Source of the DNA: Eretmocerus hayati | Taxonomy: Eukaryota > Arthropoda > Insecta > Hymenoptera > Aphelinidae | Assembly: GCA_029851415.1 (NCBI GenBank) | Contig: CM056741.1 | Span: forward strand, 146,370,522-146,434,521 | Direction: 5' to 3' | DNA length: 64,000 nucleotides | Part shown: positions 47,344-58,457 of the stretch, piece after piece | Numbering within the stretch: the stretch's first letter is position 1 | Layout of the letters: each line of letters starts with the position of its first letter | Position numbers and translations under genes: made by a program | The notes under the pieces: model-generated | The model's database searches: none | What the model saw: the letters and a program-made list of their open reading frames with translations, nothing else | Told to the model about the DNA's origin: nothing

Positions 47344-49410
47344 AATAAGTGCAATGCATGTGAAGAGATCTTTAACCTAAGTTTGGACTTAACTTAGTTC
47401 TGTCAGAGAATTTTTCAAACAAGACGATCGATCTGTTGGCGAAATCGGTAATCCTCTGTGATTGATGCAGCACTCCGTTTACGAAAATTCAAGTGATGGG
47501 GCTAGGAAAGTTCTCATTAGCTCTTGACTGCATTGCACCGATGAAAAAAGAGGATTCTGAGGGTTACTTCGTTTGATGAAATGTGACCGACGCGATACCT
47601 CGGATAATTAGGGTGGAGGTATGCGTAGTCTATCCGGCTCTGGATCTGGGGAGAGAGCCGGATATCAGAGTTCATGACTTGATCAGAAGTAATCAAATGC
47701 TATCAGGGATAGGATCAGGTTTTTTAGGGTGATGTAATCGACTATCAATTCTCAAACCAATTCGGTGGATCAGGGCACCTCCTTGGGAATCAATAGTACG
47801 ATCTCTGTATCTTTTATAGTTTTTTCTCAGACTAATGGATGGATCAGGGCACCCATTAATTCCAAGAAAATCCTATAAATATGTTATTACGGTAAAACAC
47901 AGCCATCCAGTGGATCAGGGCACCTTCTTGACCTGTTTTACACGTAACTTTTATTTCGGTGGGTCTTGCTGATAACAAATACAGGGGATCAGGGCCCTGC
48001 AATATATCACCAGCAAAATCCAATGGTTTGATTATGCCAACTATGTAGTCACACTGTGGGTTCCATCGTACAATTGGAGCACTTAGGATTACCCACAGCA
48101 ATAAGCACACAAAGAGAATATATGTATATATAATCGATTTTATTCAAGATTCCATTACAATCATAAGATTATATATGGAACCCTGAGGACTTCGATTTAT
48201 TCGCTTTGTGAGCTGATTTTCGACTGAAAGGCAGAATCCTCGAGCACCCGATCAGGGCTCTATTTATACTCGGTCCTCAGAGTTCCAGAACATTCTAAAG
48301 ATGATTTATTCATATGCACCTTAATTAGTTATTAAAACTGAAAAGCTCTGTTAGTCCCACTATATACATAATTACAAGTTATCAAAATTGCATCGATTCC
48401 AACACATATTATTCCAAATGAAAATCTCAATTGAGTGTGATAAATAAAAGATAATTTTCAGATAATTATATAGAACTTTCTAGAGGTTGATCGAAGACAC
48501 GTGTTTTATTGATGCACTCGTAAATTCACTTCGAAATGCCACAGATCTTTGGAATTTTTTGTAATATTCGTCAATAGTGACATATATGATCAATATATCA
48601 CCTTAAATTGACGATATATTAGGTTTTTAACAGTATTTCACAATAAAATAATTTTTTAAACAATACTATCGAAATCGTTGATAAAAAATCTATATTTCAT
48701 CAAACTAAGTCGAAATAACTACGTTCTAGCTTGATTTGTATTAGAACCACTAGTTAGTCTGAAAGAATCTATTTTACATACAATTTTACAAAAGCTTGAA
48801 CTTTGTAAAATTGAATATTGCAAATAATGCATTGAATTTTAGAATTTTTTCATAAGTACTATGAAAATAATGAATCCTAGAACTAGATGACGAAAAGATT
48901 TTTTAGAATTGATTGGATGAATTTCACAAAATCTTGAATAGAAAATCATAGAATTTTCTATGTATAATAGTATATATGTATATGTGATTAAGTATATATA
49001 TCTTCTATATATATATGACAAGTGAGCTCGGTAGGCTCAGCTGGACTGGGGAAAACAGTGAGTGATATTATCGGCTTGTAAGCGCGCAAATTCAATATTA
49101 CTTCGTAGAAACTTGCACGAAATTACTGTTTAAATTTTTAAAAATAAATATCGAAATTTTGGGACTATGGTTGTCACAGAAAAGCTTCCCAATGATTGTA
49201 AGATACAGTATTGAAAACTTGCGACACTGCGATTGGGATTAGGAATTATCATCCATCATTGAACATTTTGAACATGTCCATGAAATCACTCTGAGGTAAT
49301 GAACAATTGTTAACACCAAATTATTCAGGCACGGAATCCCGCTTTGTGATTCATACTAAAGTTCGACATCTCGAGAGAAGAGTCTGTCTCATAAAATTCT
49401 CGCGTATACG
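47344..49410 (+). pseudogene. Duplicated segment copy 2, split by an insertion
   Basis: Bases 47344-47570 match 46020-46250 (AGTGCAATGCAT, AACTTAGTTCTGT, AACAAGACGATCGATCTGTT, CTCTGTGAT). Bases 49185-49410 match about 46250-46490 (GATTGTAAGATACAGTATTG, AACAATTGTTAACAC, CGCTTTGTGATTCATA). Between them lies foreign sequence. The exon-like frame of copy 1 is broken here by the insertion and by a short deletion near 49222. Confidence 0.7.
47571..49184. mobile_element. Insertion of 1614 bp in the duplicated segment, flanked by CTTC
   Basis: Comparison with the uninterrupted copy places the junctions at 47570/47571 and 49184/49185, each next to CTTC (47567-47570 and 49185-49188), a possible 4-base target duplication. 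The first part carries a TATCCGGCTCT/AGAGCCGGATA inverted repeat (about 47630-47664) and five spaced GGATCAGGGC-type words (near 47774, 47833, 47914, 47985, 48259). The second part is AT-rich. No transposase, reverse transcriptase or clear terminal repeat is seen, so its class is unknown. Confidence 0.55.
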
Positions 49411-49424
49411 CAACCAGAGACCAG

Positions 49425-49426
<2 letters not shown>

Positions 49427-49457
<31 letters not shown>
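49427..49457. repeat. (AT)n microsatellite
   Basis: Uninterrupted AT run at the end of the duplicated segment. Confidence 0.95.
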
Positions 49458-49461
<4 letters not shown>

Positions 49462-49597
49462 CAGTCGGAAGCCTCAACGCAATAACAGAGAATAGGTAAG
49501 TGCAACTGGGCAGTCCGCCCGTAAGCTGTTCACACGAACTCAAATAATTTATTTGTTACCCCGAGCCCTCGGCTCGGGTCTCAACACAGTCGACTAC

Positions 49598-50244
49598 TTA
49601 CTGAGCCACCGGAAGCTCTTGGATTTTTTTGTGATTTGGGCTAAGCGACGGATTGAGGAATACCAAGATAGACAATAACAAGTATTCGGCAACTCGTCTC
49701 ACTCTTCGACTCATCAAACTTTTTATGTAAGATGTATTTTCAAGGTCCGTGGTCGCGGTGCACGGTGACCTATGGATTGGAACCCAAGGAGTCGAGAACA
49801 CTTTTTGAATCAGTGAAAATATTTGAGAAGACAGATTGTTATGGATCATAATTTGAAGTGCGAGCTTGATGGCAAAAGCTTCGCCAGTGAAAATAGAGGA
49901 ATAACCAGAGATTTTTTCTGAATAATCAAATCTCTCCCAATCTGAAGAATATACAGCAATACGCCTTCGTAGGAGCCTGAACAAAGTCTTGAGGCGTCGT
50001 GGGCGTCGTCAGTATAAAAATTGAAATAGGATCCTAGGTCATCTTTGAATATTTTTAGGAATGTCTCATCGGGCGATGAAGAATTTTTTATGAGACTACC
50101 TGAGGTGAAATCAATTGAGGGGTTGAATATTACAGTCTCATGATCATGATTGAAAGGAGGAGTGATCACTGACGTAGAACGAATTTTTCGACGCGAAGTA
50201 TACACCCTGCTGCAAAAGTTCGATTGGATTCGATAGAAAAACAC
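49598..50244 (-). pseudogene. Decayed RNase H domain of a non-LTR retrotransposon
   Basis: Two overlapping minus-strand frames make one RNase H-like domain after a frameshift. The upstream frame ends its similarity at FLKIFKDDLGSYFNFYTD (the conserved F/Y-TD active-site start, followed by DAS); the downstream frame continues AVYSSDWERFDYSEKIS, then SSIFTGEAFAIKLALQ (the E of the second active-site motif), then SSQIFSLIQKVF, where the usual SDSQS is degraded. It resembles the C-terminal RNase H of I/R1-clade or Jockey-like elements in arthropods. No reverse transcriptase is recognisable upstream (50245-50350), so the copy is a fragment. Confidence 0.6.
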
Positions 50245-50369
50245 TCAATCGATCTGAATCTAGAAACTTATGATGAATTTGAAACATGATTTTCAGGATT
50301 GGAGAAGATTGGAGTTCAATCGCGATCAATGATGTTGATCGGGATTCAAACAGTGTTGACTAATCTTTA

Positions 50370-51480
50370 CCAATGCCGACTATAAGCATTGAGAGAGAGA
50401 TTGCCAATCGACCTCAATACTGACTAGAATCATTGGAGACCTTATATCCTATTAATCTAAATCGATTTGAATGCTGGAAATTAGTATTGGATATCCGAAA
50501 TCCTATCCGCCTCAATCGATTCCAATACTGTTATTCTGCATTGGAACCTCAATCGAACTCAATACTGACTAGAATCATTGAACACCTTATATCCTATTCA
50601 TCTGAATCGATTTGAATGCTGGAAATCAGTATTGGATATCCGAAATCCGATCCGCCTCAATCGATTTCAATACTGTTATTCTGTATTGGAACCTCAATCG
50701 AACTCAATACTGAATAGAATCATTGGACACCTCATATCCTATCAATCTGAATCGATTTGAATGCTGGAAATCAGTATTGGATATCCGAAATCCTATCCGC
50801 CTCAATCGATTCCAATACTGTTATTCTGCATTGGAACCTCAATCGAACTCAATACTGACTAGAATCATTGGACACCTTATATCCTATTCATCTGAATCGA
50901 TTTGAATGCTGGAAATCAGTATTGGATATCCAAAATCCAATCCGCCTCAATCGATTTCAATACTGTTATTCTGTATTGGAACCTCAATCGAACTCAATAC
51001 TGAATAGAATCATTGGACACCTCATATCCTATTCATCTGAATCGATTTGAATGCTGGAAATCAGTATTGGATATCCGAAATCCTATCCGCCTCAATCGAT
51101 TCCAATACTGTTATTCTGCATTGGAACCTCAATCGAACTCAATACTGACTAGAATCATTGGACACCTTATATCCTATTCATCTGAATCGATTTGAATGCT
51201 GGAAATCAGTATTGGATATCAGAAATGCTATGCGCATCAATCGATCCCAATACTGTTGTTCAGTATTGGAACCATCGAGATCTGAATCCGCCCCAATTGA
51301 CCTCAATACTGACTAGAGTCATTGGAGACCTTATATCCTATTCATCCGGATCGATTTGAATGCTGGATATTAATATTGGAGAATCGGGGTCCTATCTGCC
51401 TCAATCGATTCCAATACTGATTTTCAGTATTGGGAACATCGAGAACTCAATCGGCCTCAATCGACCTCAATACTGACTTT
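50370..51480. repeat. 145-bp satellite in a dimeric (290-bp) order
   Basis: Five clean monomers have anchors at 50433, 50578, 50723, 50868 and 51013, exactly 145 bases apart, plus diverged ones to 51480. Copies 1, 3 and 5 share CCTATCCGCC...GATTCC...TCTGCATT; copies 2 and 4 share CCGCC...GATTTC...TCTGTATT, so the repeat moves as an A-B dimer. Each monomer carries CAATACTG and its complement CAGTATTG. A 60-codon open frame appears in every copy, but 145 is not a multiple of 3 and each frame stops, so it is not coding. Confidence 0.92.
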
Positions 51481-51739
51481 CAGTCATTATTACAAATCAA
51501 CGTCTCACATATACATCACTCACATTACAGGTAAGGTTTCAATACAATTCAATACTTATTTTAATCATGATCGCATTAACATATCATCGCATTACATAAC
51601 TAAACGCTATTTGGAGGTTCTGTCACTCATCAGTCTTATATAGGAACAGGAGAGATGGTTCGTCGCTTGCGAGAAAGCAATCCCATGATAGTTGGATGCA
51701 AACTGAGATGGTCATCGAAACGCCGCCTAGCGTCAGCCA
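51481..51739. other. Unique spacer between two satellite arrays
   Basis: About 260 bases that do not follow the satellite pattern, ending where CTATCGGCCTCAATCGATTC resumes the array. Confidence 0.6.
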
Positions 51740-54700
51740 CTCGGATTCTATCGGCCTCAATCGATTCCAATACTAACTTTCAGGAATGGGAAGTTCAATA
51801 ACTCACACTACGCCTATCGGTTCCAATACTGACTATGAGCATTGACGAGTTTATTTATCGTCCTGAATCGATTTGAATGCTGAATATCAGTATTGGGGAC
51901 TTGAAATCCTATCTGCCCAGTCGAATCCGGTACTGTTTTCGAGTATTGGGAACTTCGAGATCTCAACCCACTTCAATCGATCTCAATACTGACTGTGAGT
52001 ATTCTAGCCCTTATATTCTAATAACCTGAATCGATTTGAGTACTGTCTCTCAGTATTGGGTAGATCGCTATCTCAATCCACTTCAATCGATCTCAATACT
52101 GGAAGTAAGCATTAGAAACCTTATATCCTATCTACTTGAATCGATTTGGATGCTGGATTTCAGTATTGAGGATTTGAAATCCTAACTGCCCCAATCGATT
52201 CCAGAACTGTTTTTCAGTATTGGAAACATCGGGTTCTCAATCCGCTTCCATCGATTTCAATACTGATTTTCAGCATTGCAGACCTCATATGATATTTACC
52301 TGAATCGGATTGAATGCTAGATATCAGTATTGAGGACTCGAAATCCTATCTGCCCCAATCGATTTCAGTACTGTATTTCAGTATTGGAAACATCGGGTTC
52401 TCAATCCGCTTGAATCGATCTCAATACTGATTTTCAGCATTGCAGATCTTATATCCTATCTACTTGAATCGATTTGAATGCTGGATATCAGTATTGAGGA
52501 CTTAAAATCCTACCTGCCCGAATCGATTTCAGTACTGTATTTCAGTAGTGGAAACATCGGGTTCTCAATCCGCTTCGATCGATCTCAATACTGATTTTCA
52601 GCATTGCAGATCTTATATCCTATCTACTTGAATCGATTCAAATGCTGGATATCAGTATTGAGGACTTGAGATCCTATCTACCCCAATCGATTCCAGTACT
52701 GTATTTCAGTATTGGGAATATCGGGATCTCAATCCACTTCAATCGATCTGAATACTGAAAGTAAGCATCAGAAACCTCATATCCTATCTACCTGAATCGG
52801 AATGAATGCTGGATATCAGTGCTAGATATCAGTATTCAGGACTTGCCATCCTATCTGCCCCAGTCGATTCCAGTACTGTATTTCAGTATTGGACACATCG
52901 GGTTCTCAGTACGCTCCAATCGATCTCAATACTGATGTTCAGCATTGCAGACTTTATATGATTTTTACCTGAATCGAATGGAATGCTAAATATCAGTATT
53001 GGGGACTTGAAATCCTATCTGCCCAGTCGAATCCAGTACTGTTTTCGAGTATTGGGAACTTCGAGATCTCAACCCACTTCAATCAATCTCAATACTGACT
53101 GTGAGTATTCTAGCCCTTATATTCTAATAACCTGAATCGATTTGAGTACTGTCTCTCAGTATTGGGTAGATCGCTATCTCAATCCACTTCAATCGATCTC
53201 AATACTGGAAGTAAGCATCAGAAACCTTATATCCTATCTACTTGAATCGATTTGGATGCTGGATTTCAGTATTGAGGACTTGAAATCCTAACTGCCCCAA
53301 TCGATTCCAGAACTGTTTTTCAGTATTGGAAACATCGGGTTCTCAATCCGCTTCAATCGATTTCAATACTGATTTTCAGCATTGCAGACCTCAAATGATA
53401 TTTACCTGAATCGGATTGAATGCTAGATATCAGTATTGAGGACTCGAAATCCTATCTGCCCCAATCGATTTCAGTACTGTATTTCAGTATTGGAAACATC
53501 GGGTTCTCAATCCGCTTGAATCGATCTCAATACTGATTTTCAGCATTGCAGATCTTATATCCTATCTACTTGAATCGATTTGAATGCTGGATATCAGTAT
53601 TGAGGACTTAAAATCCTACCTGCCCGAATCGATTTCAGTACTGTATTTCAGTAGTGGAAACATCGGGTTCTCAATCCGCTTGAATCGATCTCAATACTGA
53701 TTTTCAGCATTGCAGATCTTATATCCTATCTACTTGAATCAATTTGAATGCTGGATATCAGTATTGAGGACTTAAAATCCTACCTGCCCGAATCGATTTC
53801 AGTACTGTATTTCAGTAGTGGAAACATCGGGTTCTCAATCCGCTTCAATCGATCTCAATACTGATTTTCAGCATTGCAGATCTTATATCCTATCTACTTG
53901 AATCGATTCAAATGCTGGATATCAGTATTGAGGACTTGAGATCCTATCTACCCCAATCGATTCCAGTACTGTATTTCAGTATTGGGAATATCGGGATCTC
54001 AATCCACTTCAATCGATCTGAATACTGAAAGTAAGCATCAGAAACCTCATATCCTATCTACCTGAATCGGAATGAATGCTGGATATCAGTGCTAGATATC
54101 AGTATTCAGGACTTGCCATCCTATCTGCCCCAGTCGATTCCAGTACTGTATTTCAGTATTGGACACATCGGGTTCTCAGTACGCTCCAATCGATCTCAAT
54201 ACTGATGTTCAGCATTGCAGACTTTATATGATTTTTACCTGAATCGAATTGAATGCTAAATATCAGTATTGGGGACTTGAAATCCTATCTGCCCAGTCGA
54301 ATCCAGTACTGTTTTCGAGTATTGGGAACTTCGAGATCTCAACCCACTTCAATCAATCTCAATACTGACTGTGAGTATTCTAGCCCTTATATTCTAATAA
54401 CCTGAATCGATTTGAGTACTGTCTCTCAGTATTGGGTAGATCGCTATCTCAATCCACTTGAATCGATCTCAATACTGGAAGTAAGCATCAGAAACCTTAT
54501 ATCCTATCTACTTGAATCGATTTGGATGCTGGATTTCAGTATTGAGGACTTGAAATCCTAACTGCCCCAATCGATTCCAGAACTGTTTTTCAGTATCGGA
54601 AACATCGGGTTCTCAATCCGCTTCAATCGATTTCAATACTGATTTTCAGCATTGCAGACCTCAAATGATATTTACCTGAATCGGATTGAATGCTAGATAT

Positions 54701-55265
54701 CAGTATTGAGGACTCGAAATCCTATCTGCCCCAATCGATTTCAGTACTGTATTTCAGTATTGGAAACATCGGGTTCTCAATCCGCTTGAATCGATCTCAA
54801 TACTGATTTTCAGCATTGCAGATCTTATATCCTATCTACTTGAATCGATTTGAATGCTGGATATCAGTATTGAGGACTTAAAATCCTACCTGCCCGAATC
54901 GATTTCAGTACTGTATTTCAGTAGTGGAAACATCGGGTTCTCAATCCGCTTGAATCGATCTCAATACTGATTTTCAGCATTGCAGACCTTATATCATATC
55001 TACTTGAATTAATTCGAATGCTGTGTATCAGATTGGGAATGGGAAGTCCTATCTGCCTCAATAGATCCAAATACTGACCTCTAACATTGGATACCGTATA
55101 TTCTATCTACGTCAATATACCTGAATGATGATTGTTAGTATTGAGGACTTGAAATCCTATCTGCCCCGATCGATTCCAGTACCGTCTTCCAGTATTGCAA
55201 ACATCGAGATCCCAATCCGCCTCAATCGATTTCAATACTGATTCTCAGCATTGCAGACCGTATAA
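51740..55265. repeat. 164-bp satellite arranged in a 1.1-1.27-kb higher-order repeat
   Basis: The marker GTGAGTATTCTAGCCC occurs at 51995, 53101 and 54371 (1106 and 1270 bases apart); GCTGGATATCAGTGCTAGATATC occurs near 52809 and 54079 (1270 apart). The two spacings differ by 164 bases, one monomer. Monomers contain paired CAATACTGA/TCAG(C/T)ATTG words and AATCGATTTGAATGCTGGATATCAG. Sequence between homologous positions of the higher-order units is almost identical, while neighbouring monomers differ, the sign of recent unequal exchange. Confidence 0.9.
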
Positions 55266-56214
55266 CCCGTTCACCTGACCAATAGCAAAACTCATCTTCA
55301 GGCTGTTCCAATTCTGCCCAGCAGTATTGAATTCGATTGATATATATGGAACCTAGAGTAGTTCAATACTGATTGTGAGTATTGAGAAGGATAGAATAAC
55401 CATGTACCCACGATTTCCATTCGATTCTGTAGTATTCATCTCGATATTAGTCAATGACGCAAAGAGTGATTGGGTCATCATTGGAATAGATTGATGCAGT
55501 CGACTCAATGCTGCCCGGCAGGATTCAGACCGATAGCGAAACTCATCCTCAGAGCGTACCAATCCTGCTCAGCAGTATTGAATTCAATTAAAATACATGG
55601 AATTCAGAGGAGTTCGATACCGATTGTGAGTATTCAGGAGGATAGAAACCACTTTCACGGTCGGTATTCCATCCTATAGTATTAAGCTCGATTGGCCAAT
55701 CACGCAATGAGTGATTGGGTCATCATTGAAATCGATTGACGCAGTCGACTCGTTGCTCCCTGGCAGGATTCAGACCGAAAGCAAAACTCATCTTCAGGCC
55801 GTTCTAATCCTGCTCAGCAGTATTGAATTCGATTGAGATGTATGAAATCTAGAGGAGTTCAATACTGATTGTGAGTATTGAGAGAAATAGAATAACCATG
55901 CACCCACAATTTCAACTGGATTCTGTAGTATTCATCTCGATTGATCAATGACGCAAAGAGTGATTGGGTCATCATTGAAGTCGATTTACGCAGTCGACTC
56001 AATGCTTCCTGGCAGGATTCAGTTCGATAGAAAAACTCATCTCGAGATCGTTCCAATCCTGCTGAGCAGTATTGGATTCGATTGGAATATACGGAATCTG
56101 GCGAAGTTCAATACTGATTGTGAGTATTGGGAAGGATAGAATAACCATGCATCCACGATTTCAATCCGATTTTGTAGTATTCAGCTCGATTGGTCAATCA
56201 CGCAGTGAGTACCC
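55266..56214. repeat. About 248-bp satellite, four copies
   Basis: GCAGTATTG(A/G)ATTC recurs at 55321, 55572, 55817 and 56066 (251, 245 and 249 apart), and GATTGGGTCATCATTG at about 55468, 55713 and 55962. The monomer keeps the CAATACTG/CAGTATTG words of the preceding arrays but is otherwise different. Copies are 80-90% alike by eye. Confidence 0.88.
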
Positions 56215-58060
56215 AGACAGCATCGAAACCTTTCCGAAAACTTTCAGAAAGCTTTCAGTGAAAGGTTCGAAAGCTTTCCGAAAGCGTTGGATGTCCCTTT
56301 CCACTGAACTTTCCGAAAGTTTTCGACGGGAGTTGTTGGACACCTTTCGGGAAAGGATTCCTAAAGGGTTTTCGGTAAGATTGCTACAAGCTTTCTGGAA
56401 AAGCTTTGTAAAAACTATCATGAAAGAGATCCAGCAGTTGTCACTAACAGGTACCTGAAGATTCGACAACGAGCAGCTACCCCGAGCTTCCTCGAAAGGT
56501 TTCTAAAAGGTTTCCGAAAGCTGTCGACGAAACCGGCCCGGGGAAACTTTTACTGAAAGCTTTCTGAAAGGGTTCTGAAAGGTGGCGATAGAACTCATTG
56601 CTTGAAACTTTCCTCGAAAGGTTTCTGAAAGGTTTCGAGCAGATGACGATGAAACCGGCCCCGGAAAACTTTCATTGAAAGCTTTCTGAAAGGGTTCTTA
56701 AAGGTGGCCACAAAAGTCATTGCTCGAAACTTTCCTCGAAAGGTTTCTGAAAGGTTTCGAGCAGAAGTCGATGAAACCGGCCCTGGAAAACTTTCATTGA
56801 AAGCTTTCTGAAAGGGTTCTGAAAGGTGGGGATAGAACTCATTGCCCGAAACTTTCCTCGAAAGGTTTCTGAAAGGTTTCGAGCAGATGTCGATGAAACC
56901 GGCCCGGGAAAACTTTCATTGAAAGCTTTCTGAAAGGGTCCTGAAAGGTGGCCACAGAAGTCATTGCTCGAAACTTTCCTCGAAAGGTTTCTGAAAGGTT
57001 TCGAGCAGAAGTCGATGAAACCGGCCCTGGAAAACTTTCATTGAAAGCTTTCTGAAAGGGTTCTGAAAGGTGGGGATAGAACTCATTGCCCGAAACTTTC
57101 CTCGAAAGGTTTCTGAAAGGTTTCGAGCAGATGTCGATGAAACCGGCCCCGGAAAACTTTCATTGAAAGCTTTCTGAAAGGGTTCTGAAAGGTGGAGATA
57201 GAACCCATTGCTCGAAACTTTCCTCGAAAGGTTTCTGAAAGGTTTCGAGCAGATGTCGATGAAACCGGCCCCGGAAAACTTTCATTGAAAGCTTTCTGAA
57301 AGGGTTCTGAAAGGTGGGGATAAAACCCATTGCTCGAAACTTTCCTCGGAAGGTTTCTGAAAGGTTTCGAGCAGATGTCGATGAAACCGGCCCCGGAAAA
57401 CTTTCATTGAAAGCTTCCTGAAAGGGTTCTTAAAGGTGGCGACAAAAGTCATTGCTGGAAACTTTCCTCGAAAGGTTTCTGAAAGGTTTCGAGCAGATGT
57501 CGATGAAACCGGCCCTGGAAAACTTTCATTGAAAGCTTTCTGAAAGGGTTCTGAAAGGTGGGGATAGAACTCATTGCTTGAAACTTTCCTCGAAAGAGGT
57601 TCCGAGAAGCTGTCGACGAAACCGGCCCTGAGAAACTTTTACTGAAAGCTTTCTGAAAGGGTTCTGAAAGGTGGCGATAGAACTGATTGCTCGAAACTTT
57701 CCTCGAAAGGTTTTTGGTTTTGAGAAGCTCTCGATGAAACTGGCCCTGGGAAACTTTTATTGAAATCTTTCTGAAAGGGTTCTGAATGGTGGCGATAGAA
57801 GTCATTGCTCAAAACTTTCCTCGCAAGGTTTCTGAAAGGTTTTCGGAAGCTGTCGATGGAACTGAGCCTGGGGAACTTTAATTGAAAGCTTGAAGTTATT
57901 GCTCGAAACTTCCCTCGAAAGGATTTCTGAAAGTTTTCGGGAAGCTGTCCATGGAACCCACTTGCAAGAACTTCCACTGAAAGGTTTTCATGAGGTGCCG
58001 ACAAAACTCGAAACTTTGTCCGCAGTGTATCTGGAAGATTTCGGAAAGTTTTCGGGAAGG
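56215..58060. repeat. 122-bp satellite built of CTTTC-GAAAG palindromes
   Basis: GAAACCGGCCC positions 56651, 56773, 56895, 57017, 57139, 57261, 57383 and 57505 are exactly 122 bases apart; copies on both edges are diverged (57618, 57736 and before 56651). The monomer contains GCTTTCTGAAAGGG, CTTTCCTCGAAAGG and GTTTCTGAAAGG, each a short palindrome. 122 is not a multiple of 3, and the long minus-strand frames (57449-57805, 57639-58004) are chance readings. The array starts abruptly after the 248-bp repeats. Confidence 0.93.
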
Positions 58061-58430
58061 CTCCTCTCTGGTTCGCGAATGACCCCCCCCCCTCCCCCCG
58101 AATAGTTCCGGAGTAGAAGGTTCCTGAGAGGTGGACAGAAAAACCGTTCTCTGATCCAGCTAAGAACTTCCTGAAAATCTCTCTCTGATCTGTTCGTTAC
58201 GGTTCCCTACAAAAGGACGTACAGTTGCCATCCCTGATGTCTTGTTTGCTAAAGATCGAGGCTCTCGTTCCCGAAGGAGTGATTGAATGCTTCGTAGTTC
58301 TCTCCCTGCGAGCACCCTGATCATTGAACCTCGATCTCCGGGATTCCAGATTACTTAGGAGATGAAGTATTTGGCGCATTGTCTACAAGGAATCTCTAAG
58401 CACTTACACAAGATTAAGCTAGAATTTCCT
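58061..58430. other. Spacer after the satellites with a poly-C tract
   Basis: A C-run with one T (58082-58099) follows the last degraded satellite copy. The rest up to the poly(A) signal of the minus-strand gene shows nothing I can name; the left end of the transposon must lie here or further left. Confidence 0.5.
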
Positions 58431-58436
58431 TTTATT
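58431..58436 (-). terminator. Polyadenylation signal of the DUF4806-like gene
   Basis: AATAAA on the minus strand, 22 bases beyond the stop codon at 58458-58460. Confidence 0.6.
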
Positions 58437-58457
58437 CGTCATTCAAACGTACAAATA

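Noticed and set aside
50433..51195. Series of five 60-residue proteins
   Set aside because: They are one satellite monomer read five times; 145 is not a multiple of 3 and each frame stops.
57449..58004. 118- and 121-residue minus-strand frames rich in F/S/K
   Set aside because: Chance frames in the 122-bp satellite; the frame changes from copy to copy.
50370..58060. CRISPR-like array
   Set aside because: Units of 122-248 bases with no short identical repeat and variable spacer pattern; the DNA is eukaryotic.
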